From Magnolia sinica (lineage: Eukaryota > Streptophyta > Magnoliopsida > Magnoliales > Magnoliaceae), in contig NC_080588.1 in assembly GCF_029962835.1 (NCBI RefSeq), forward strand, positions 16,944,001-17,008,000: a stretch of DNA of 64,000 nt, in the 5' to 3' direction. This document shows positions 56,705 to 64,000 of the stretch, in pieces. Both the position numbers and the translations under genes were made by a program. The notes under the pieces are model-generated. The model was not told where the DNA came from, made no database searches, and worked only from the letters and a program-made list of their open reading frames with translations. Each line of letters opens with the position of its first letter. Positions within the stretch are counted from its first letter, which is position 1.

Positions 56705-59482
56705 CACGAGGTGTTTTGAAGATTAAGAAGTGAGTTATTTTTTGTTAGTGCATTGATTTTTGTACCTTATTTGTCAATTACGTGAGTCATTGTGTAAGTA
56801 GTTGGTTGAGCCTTTGCAAAGTCAAGACCGAAGACACAAGCAAAACTGAAGCATCAAGGAAGCAACAACAGGTAAAACAAGTGCCTTGGTGACCCTGACT
56901 CTTGACTCGAAATAACCCATATACCTCTAAATGATTTTGACCCTATAGGAATACATAATTTTTCATCCCTTAACCTTAGGAGACTAAGAAAAACATGATA
57001 AATAAGCTCAAAAGAGGTTAGGAGCCGCGGTGTAAAAGATTACTCAAAACAACAGTTTTCAAGTGATGTTTGATGGCATTAAGCTACCATTGAACAATCT
57101 TCAATGACATCGAAGACCTGGTCAATGACATCGATCGAGAGTCAGGGATGTCCAGCAATCAAACTGAATTTTACTATGAAATTCTCGATAGCATTGAGGT
57201 CCCTTTGATGACATCGAAACTTATGTTTCGATGACATCGAAGTCCCCTCGATGGCATTGATTGAGAGTCAGAATTGCCCATCAAGGTTTTGGATTTTTCC
57301 TCTGATTTTCTCAATGACATCAAAGCTCCTTCGATGACATCAATGACCTAATGTCAATGCAATCGAAGGTAAGTTGATGACATCGATAATGGTCCAAAAT
57401 TATCTAGCAAGAAAATGACATATATTGTTTGGATTGTTCAATGGCATTGAGGAACCCTTCGATGATATCGAAGGACTTTTAATGATATCGATAGAGCCAT
57501 TTTCAATCTGTTTTTTGACCGTTGGAGCTCGAACTTTTTATAAAGAGCATTCAGTTCTTGGGCATCATGATGGATTTTTGGAGCAACCAAAGGTAGGGTG
57601 ATTCCATATACATATCCCTAATCCCAAGCTCTACTCCATTAAGTTATAAGCAATTCCCTTTGAGATTTCAACTCTAATGAGGATTCCAACCTCAACATTG
57701 AGATTTGCTTGAACTCTTACATTTCCTGGAGATTGGACTTAAGAAATCTTAGCAAACCATTGTCCAAATCATCTAGGAGACCCATCTAGTTGAATCCCCT
57801 AAGAAAACAACTTTCCATTAGTTGTAAGAGATTCAACCCATTTCCTATTACCTTGGTCACCTCAAGGGAGCATTACAAGCAAGGTGATTGATCGTGGAGC
57901 TGAAGCCTTGACGAAGTGGCGGCAACATAATCAGGGGAGCATTAGGGAGCTGATTGAAGCACGGGAGAGCGAAAATTAAGTAACCCAATAGGAGCATCAA
58001 AATGGACTCAATTTGACAAGTAAGTTTCATGTGTATGAGTCCATGTTTGTACTCCTTCCTTGTGTAGGTTGGAGTGCAAGAATTTGTGTTTAAACTCACT
58101 CAGGTTCTTTCGTAAGACCTTGGTTCTTCCATAGGGTTTAAATTTCGTGGTTCTTGTGTAGGACCAAGGTTGTTGGTTAGCCTAAGGAGAAACCAACTAA
58201 AGTTCTTTTGTATGCCTTCGACGGGAGAATACGTGTCAGGTTCGAGAGTAGGACCCTTGCTCTTGTGTAGGGCATAAATATTAGGTTCGAGAGTAGGACC
58301 TTGGCTCTTGTGTAGGGCATAACCCACCAAGTTCTTGTATAGGACCTTGGTTCTTGTGTAGGGCTTAAATTGTCGGGTTCGGGAGTAGGACCCTTACTCT
58401 TATGTAGGGCATAAAGTTTAGAGTCCTTGTGTAGGACTATAAAGGTTAGAGGTTAACTTGACTTAAAACCTCCAATAGTGAAATCCGGTACACTCATGGG
58501 TTGAGTGCGTTCGCCGGGAGTGGAGTAGCCAAGTAGCCAAACCACTATATATGATTGTGTTTCGGATTGTCATTTGCGCAATTGTTTAATTATGCATGTG
58601 TGTTTGACTGTTTAATTATATATGCATGATTAGATTAATGCTTAGTGATTGAATAGGTAGCATATCCCACACGCACATATACATTATCTATACAGACTAG
58701 TTACTTATTTGCATATCTTTTATAGTCTATGTGATTGGACCCTCTATTGGCTTGAAAATCTTAGAGTTAAATTGCCTTACTTAGTTTAATTGTATATTAG
58801 TTTAAGTTAAAAAATTTCTATTTTTAATTGACATAATTTTTAATAGGTCCAAATCACCCCTCTCTAGGACTTAGCCTTCATTTCTTAGCTTCGCCAAGCT
58901 TCCACACTTAACACATTGCGGCCCGATAACTGCAATTTCATTTATTCCAAGCATTCTTCTCATGGCTAGATGCAATCTCCTATTCTTGTGGAAAGGAAAA
59001 AAGATTTTTTATGTTATTCCTTTGAGGAATGGAGAATTAAAAAAAATCTTATTAATTGCTGGTTTCTCTAAACCTCCGAAAAAAACATGAAAAAAGGCTT
59101 GAATGGACGATCCCTCCGTCACCCCATAACAAAAGGGGTGATCTCCTAATTCTTGATCTATGAAGATGCGTTGTTATGTATTCCATTTTCCATTGAGGTT
59201 GAACCTAAACCTATGCTCGAGAGATAACTATCCATACATTGATAATGAATGTATGGATTCTTCAGAAGAGAGGAGCCATGGTGGTCCCTCAGACCTCCTA
59301 GATCCCATGAGTGAATAGAAAGTCGGATTTAATATAAATCTCACCTGAATTGCCCCATCTATCCTCTTGAGGAGAAGTTTGGTTTTAAACTCCAGTTCGA
59401 ATAGGAGTACACAATGTTAACGTGCCTTAGATGATCCACATCTTCGGGTTAGGCATTGATGAGCACATTAAACTATCCATGT
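56705..59482 (-). other. nuclear plastid DNA: part of the trnI-GAU intron, split by an LTR
   Basis: The right piece (58941-59482) closely resembles, reversed, the intron of plastid trnI-GAU in the rRNA operon as I remember it (TCCCTCCGTCACCCC, GATGCGTTGTTATGTATTCC, AGAGGAGCCATGGTGGTCCC, GGAGAAGTTTGGTTT, GATGAGCACATT). It stops just short of the tRNA exon. The left piece (about 56705-56742, AAGAAGTGAGTTATTT) is the adjoining intron sequence. No functional tRNA is encoded. Confidence 0.88.
56743..58940 (+). mobile_element. 2.2-kb solo LTR, Sirevirus-like, inserted in plastid-derived DNA
   Basis: Begins TGTTAGTGC and ends GCAATTTCA. 5-bp duplication TTTTT (56738-56742) / TTTAT (58941-58945), placed between two pieces of plastid sequence. 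Internal features: a tract of TCGATGACATCGA-type imperfect palindromes (57070-57480), CTTTTTATAAAGAGC (about 57535, TATA-like), degenerate tandem units of GTAGGACCCTTGCTCTTGTG type (58090-58420), and CCGGTACACTC ... AACCACTATATA near 58490. No internal domain. Confidence 0.78.
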
Positions 59483-59838
59483 ATCTACCATTGAAAAATT
59501 CTTGGGGGCCACAAAAGTTTTGAATCAAACTGATATTTGTGTTTTCCCTTCATCCATGTTTGTGTGATCTTATGAAAATATTGGATGAAAAATAAACATC
59601 AATTTGGGTCCTAGGAAGGTTTCAGCGGTGAAAATCATTATTCCCACCGTTTCCTTTGGTGTGGTCCACTGGAGCTTTAGATATGCTTCTGTTTTAGGTT
59701 CAACCCTTAAAATAAGCTAGAGAAACGGATGAACGACGTGGTTAAACCACATACATTCATGGTGGGCCCGACAAAGTTCACTCAGTATAATAAAAGCATA
59801 CTGAGTAACTTAGTACACAATCGAATTTTGATAAGGAC

Positions 59839-59899
59839 TTAAATTGCTTAGTGTAGAACACAACACAGAGGTAGGTACTCTGATTGTAAGTGCTGTGTT
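59839..59899. other. short flank with tandem TTGTAAGTGC
   Basis: TTGTAAGTGC occurs twice (about 59885 and 59899) between the Mutator-like element and the next LTR. Confidence 0.6.
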
Positions 59900-61140
59900 G
59901 TAAGTGCACCATGTTTTGTCAAATTTTGGTGTGCCAAACCACTCTAGAATCATTAACTCATTTTGGTAGATGGAAAGTTCACCTTCATTTGAAGTTATGT
60001 ATCAAGCTGTTTACATCAACATCTAGAGGGTAGTCAACTTCAAGATAGTGTGCATCACTCAAGAACTCAAGCTCAAGTAATCTACTCAAGTTAAAGTTCA
60101 TATACCCATACCTCAAGTTGGAACTCAAGTACTCGAACTCAAGCTCAAGTCACAAGGACACAAGCTCAAGCTCATGTTCAACTATACAAGGACAAGCTTC
60201 ATGTACTTCAAGATAAAGTATCAACCGAAGTGGACAATGTTTCAATGTTCTATATTCACCTATAAGGTATGAATGACCTTAGATTGACCATAGGTTAGGT
60301 CATATTGATTGCATATTTAATTTGGGTCATTATATAATTTTATAGGCTTTTTCTCGACTAGTCCTAGCTATTGTTCGACTAGTCCAAGCACTGGCTCGAC
60401 CGGTCCAAGAATTGTTGAGGATTTTCAGGAATTTCTGGTGAAGGTTCGACTAGTCGAGCATCGGGCTTAATTGGTTGTGGAGACTGGTTTGACCAGTCGA
60501 GCAGGGCTCGACTCGACTAGTCGAGCAAGTCACTCGACCAGTCGAGAAACTGTTTTTTTCTGATCGCACTAGAAAATTTGAAAATTGGTTTTGCCTCGAT
60601 TAGTCGAGCCAAATCTTAGACCAGTCGAGAAACCCGATTTTCAGCCTATAAATTGAGGACATTTCTCAAAGATTTCAATTTATTCCATTCCAAATCAAGC
60701 CATCACTCTGAGAGATAAGTCCCCGCTATTGTGAAGTTATTGGTTAGTAATTTTAGATTCTTTTATAGCTTTTCTATTTGATTTTATTGATCTCCTTATT
60801 CAAATCTATTTTATTAAAAAGGAACTCTGCTTTACCCTTTGAGATCTAAAATCAAATTCAAGCTAGCCCTAGGTTGATTTAATTTAAAATTCATCTAGAC
60901 GTAGAACCCTTCCAGTTGTGAAATTGAACATTGAACATCTACATCTACAAGGAATCGGTTTTACCGGGCGACATTGTAGAAGAATCTTCAGATAAGTATT
61001 ATTTCAATTTTCTGTATTTTTGGTTTGTGAGATTCGGCCAGGAAAATCTCATCTTTTGGTTTTGTCTGAGATCAGCCAGAAAATCTCAAAGTGGGGTTTT
61101 TGTAATTGTATAAGCCCATTTAAAAAATACAATTGTGAAG
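59900..61140 (+). mobile_element. LTR of the CGACTAGTCGA family, plus strand, truncated on the right
   Basis: It has the same organisation as 3890-5410, inverted: CAAGCTCAAG-type short repeats (60050-60200), about nine imperfect palindromes around CGACTAGTCGA (60355-60635), then ATCTACATCTACAAG and GAAAATCTC / GAGATCAGCCAGAAAATCTC. It stops at 61140, exactly where the gypsy-type LTR begins, which suggests the latter inserted into it. Confidence 0.68.
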
Positions 61141-64000
61141 TGTCACGCTCCAAACTCGAAAACCGGGCTCACAAAATTTTCGATCACTAAATCCGGAGCC
61201 GATAGCCTCTGTAGTACCCCATTCTCAGCTCCCAGTGCTCATACACTAGATTCCGATCTTGGGATTGTATAAGGAGGATTTTTCAGCGTACATTTTTTTC
61301 ATAACAAGCATAACCACAAGTTTACCCAAATCACAAAGGCAACATCATCATCACATATCCACTAATATCAAAAAGTTGAATACAGTGTTAAAAGGGAAAT
61401 ACATATATAAAAAATCAAAGGCTCTAAAAGATAGCTGCATGCTCTAAGCTCAATGCTGCTATGACCTAACGCGACCTGCACGCATCTATCGTGCATAAGC
61501 TTGTAGAAAGCTTAGAGGGTGGTGTAAGTGTGTGTGAAGCACGTGCCAAGCATATAAATATTAGAGCAATGTGAAAATATGCTGGTAAGTCCATAATTAC
61601 TATCAGCCTTATCCAGGCTGTGCGATGCAAAATATAATAAGCCAATATTATATATTGAGGAAATAATGTAGATCAACTATGCAATGCGGAGTCATAGTAA
61701 GCCAAATATCATATACTGAGGATGCAATGCAATATGCAAATCCTGACAAGTCCAAGAATACCATCAACCTCATCCCGGCCATATAAATGCAGAAACATAA
61801 CAACCCAAAATACCATATGCCGCAAATGTAATGCAATATGTGGTGCGAATGAAATGACCAAGTTGGAGTATGAAGTCGGGATGATAGTACGTAATATTGC
61901 AGGCTATGGGGTCCATCACAAGGGACTTCTATCCAAACCAGTCCCATACCTAAATTTGGATAGATAGACTCAATGTGGTAAACTCTTGACCTCAGGTTGG
62001 TCGCGCGCCCTAACCAAAATCTTAGCCATTACAAAGATACACATAACAAATTAGGTGCGCACTACCAGCCTGAGTGGATAGTGAATGAATGAATGAATGA
62101 GTAAGATGTTGAGTATATAACTCCTGCTCAATAAGTCCACATATCAACACTGTATATCTTTGGGATCATCTCCAGGGTCTAGTACACTCTACATGTGATC
62201 GCTGCCCATTGGACGTGCAACCATGCAAGTGGAAGAGACCTCACTATCCGCCTGGCCAGTAGTTAGCCAATATCTACCTAGCATGTCGATAGCAGACCCA
62301 TTTACAAGCTGGTTAAACTCAGCCTAGCTATGCCCCCTGCCTTCGGGCGGGTAAGGCTACACTCCTTTCCAACCGACCACGACATAGTGGGAGATGCGGC
62401 CTACTGGTATTCGACATTCGGGTGTTCATGTATCCACTCGGTCTAGACGTTGGAGCGTCCTCTGGTACCTAGAGGGTTTATGGATTTTCACCCAGGGACA
62501 CCTATGACACCCCGATGCTAGTAACAGATTTTCGATGTCTCATCTGACCATCCATGATATGCTTGTGAAGGCCACGACCCTAATGTCACTAGGGTGTACA
62601 GTGGTCATATCACAAAATGTGAGATGCATGGGTCATACATCTAGTCATGCATTAAACCTGTGCATACCACGTGCTAATGTGAACTCCGCCAATCAGGGAG
62701 CCCCATAACAACCTGTTCAATGGCATATGCAATGATCAACCACATCTCATATCAAGCATGTAGATGATGCGTATGGGCATGTGTCATGATGCTATACTAT
62801 CACATACTCATAATTGATATCGATAATCGGCCTAACAAAGGGCTTAAGGGAAGGTCACAATGTAGACATTTAACCATCATTACCCATTAATGTGGACATT
62901 TAACCAACATTACTCCCAAAGAGTGGCTCACATAGAGCCAAACGTATAGTGGGCCCATGACCTCACACAAGGGCCTAATATACATCACCATGGGCCTCAC
63001 TTAAGGGCTTAATACACATCACTATGGGCCTCACTCATGGGCCACATATACATCGTAATGGGCCTTATCAAATGGGCCGCATATACATCACATGGAGCCT
63101 GATATCTGGGCCTCAAATACATCATAATGGGCCTCTTACCTGGGCCTCAAATACATCTCAATGGGCCTCATTCAATGGGCCTTAGATACATCACATTGGG
63201 CCTCACACAAGGGCTATAAATACATTATATTGGGCCTCACGTAAGGGCCTCACATGCATCAAATTGGGCCGCATTGCGTGTGCCTCATATGCATCAAATT
63301 GGGCCGCATTGCGTGTGCCTCATATACATCAAGTGGGCCACATTACATGGGCCGCACCAATGGGCCTTATATATATCATGATGGGTCGCATCACGGTGGG
63401 CCATATACAATCTTAATGGGCTGCATCACGATGGGTCATATACAATACATCAGGCCTCACTCATGGGCCACATATACGTCATAATGGGTCGTATCACATA
63501 AGCCTCACTCATCAAATGGGCTGCAATTGCATCAAGGTGGGCCTCATGGATGGGCCATAAATCATCAAGGTGGGCCTCATGGATGGCCACAAATACATCA
63601 AGGTGGGCCTCATCACATGGGCCCCACCAATGGGCCTGATATACATCAAGATGGCCCCATCGTCCTAGCTAGACCATCTACACCATTCATCTATTATTTA
63701 GAGATTATTTTAGAGCATTACCCAGAACAATGAATCATATCAGAAGATCATCTGGACCATATCACAAATAGCAGTGGAGATAGTGATTTTCACTGTTTAA
63801 ACCTCACTGGGCCCACCTTCACGTTTATTTCTATCTAATCTATTCATACAATCACAAAGACCTGAATTAAGAGGAGGAACAAATATCATATTGATCCAGA
63901 ACCTTTGTGACCCCCAAACAGCTTTAATGGTGGACGTTCAATCTCCACCGATTTTTGCAGCGTGGTCTGCCTGATAGATGATTGGATATAACATGTACAT
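61141..64000 (-). mobile_element. gypsy-type LTR, minus strand, related to 9708-12878
   Basis: Starts TGTCACGCTCCAAACTC, the inverted right edge of the LTR at 12878. Collinear inverted similarity continues to about 63140 (CGATCACTAAATCCGG-like, ATAAGCTTGTAGAAAGCTT, ATCCACTCGGTCTAGACG). The outer end lies beyond the window. It carries an expanded minisatellite at 62960-63660. No gag-pol. Confidence 0.72.
62960..63660. repeat. GGGCCTCA-type minisatellite, about 35-42 bp period
   Basis: About 17 degenerate units built of GGGCC(T/G)CA-(T/C)ACATCA. One pair near 63260-63320 (ATGCATCAAATTGGGCCGCA) is nearly identical. The counterpart in the other LTR copy (about 11300-11440) has only two or three units. 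Confidence 0.85.

Larger units (their letters stand above)
56087..59829. mobile_element. Mutator-like element, expanded by nested insertions
   Basis: Perfect 9-bp target duplication GATAAGGAC at 56078-56086 and 59830-59838. Ends share GATTG-GTACT and CGTACTGAGTAAACT / AGTACACAATC sequences in inverted form, with GGCC-ACC and GATGTATG blocks further in. The 3.7-kb span contains a SINE (56496-56634), plastid DNA (about 56705-59482) and a solo LTR (56743-58940), so the original element was well under 1.5 kb. No transposase. Confidence 0.82.

Noticed and set aside
63254-63733. Plus-strand frames encoding GPH/IHQGG repeats
   Set aside because: Translation of the LTR minisatellite; unit length varies, so the frame is not maintained by selection.

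Overview
The window looks like nuclear DNA of a flowering plant. It holds one intact, intronless, plant-type presenilin gene in a dense bed of plant transposable elements (Ty1/copia and Ty3/gypsy LTRs, L1 and RTE LINEs, hAT, Mutator-like and Tourist-like elements, a tRNA-derived SINE) and a fragment of plastid DNA. The many stretches rich in GGGCCCACC and CATGATGTATG remind me of magnoliid genomes (Magnoliales/Laurales), but that is an impression and not a test. I found no convincing tRNA, rRNA or CRISPR feature, and apart from presenilin no gene I trust to be functional.

Layout. 1-8.1 kb: arrays of a 21-bp repeat in alternating orientation. They include a foldback of more than 2.5 kb (1-2710), a broken Ulp1-type protease fragment (3255-3503) and GGTCGACC-rich hairpin 'core' modules. 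An LTR lies at 3.9-5.4 kb. 8.1-12.9 kb: LTR-like sequence ending in a gypsy-type LTR edge at 12878. 12.9-14.8 kb: more 21-bp arrays, flanked by 200-bp direct repeats. 14.9-16.5 kb: presenilin promoter and CDS, then a degenerate tandem copy of the gene's 3' end (16564-16935). 18.1-22.0 kb: two RTE LINE copies, one split by a 500-bp hAT element. 22.9-28.2 kb: a decayed copia element. 28-36 kb: no recognised gene; three related hAT-type MITEs with tRNA-like interiors, a perfect 189-bp tandem duplication and other tandem repeats. 36.1-41.3 kb: a decayed L1 LINE with an internal 0.7-kb duplication. 41.9-54.8 kb: LINE and copia remnants, a 1.6-kb Tourist-like element, a Mutator-like element with 9-bp target duplication, further MITEs, and long stretches with nothing recognised. 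56.1-59.8 kb: a nested stack in which a Mutator-like element holds a SINE and plastid trnI-intron DNA, the latter split by a solo LTR. 59.9-64 kb: two LTRs related, in opposite orientation, to those at 4-5 kb and 9-12.9 kb.

The most unusual signal is the 21-bp repeat system. Three sequence variants share the octamer CAATTTCA and an exact 21-bp period. They are arranged as head-to-head and tail-to-tail arrays around recurring core and spacer modules, next to a Ulp1 fragment. A segment resembling the presenilin upstream region sits in the middle of the largest foldback, and another 21-bp array abuts the presenilin promoter. This fits an undescribed foldback or Mutator-like transposon family whose inverted arms are minisatellites, but no complete element or transposase is visible here.
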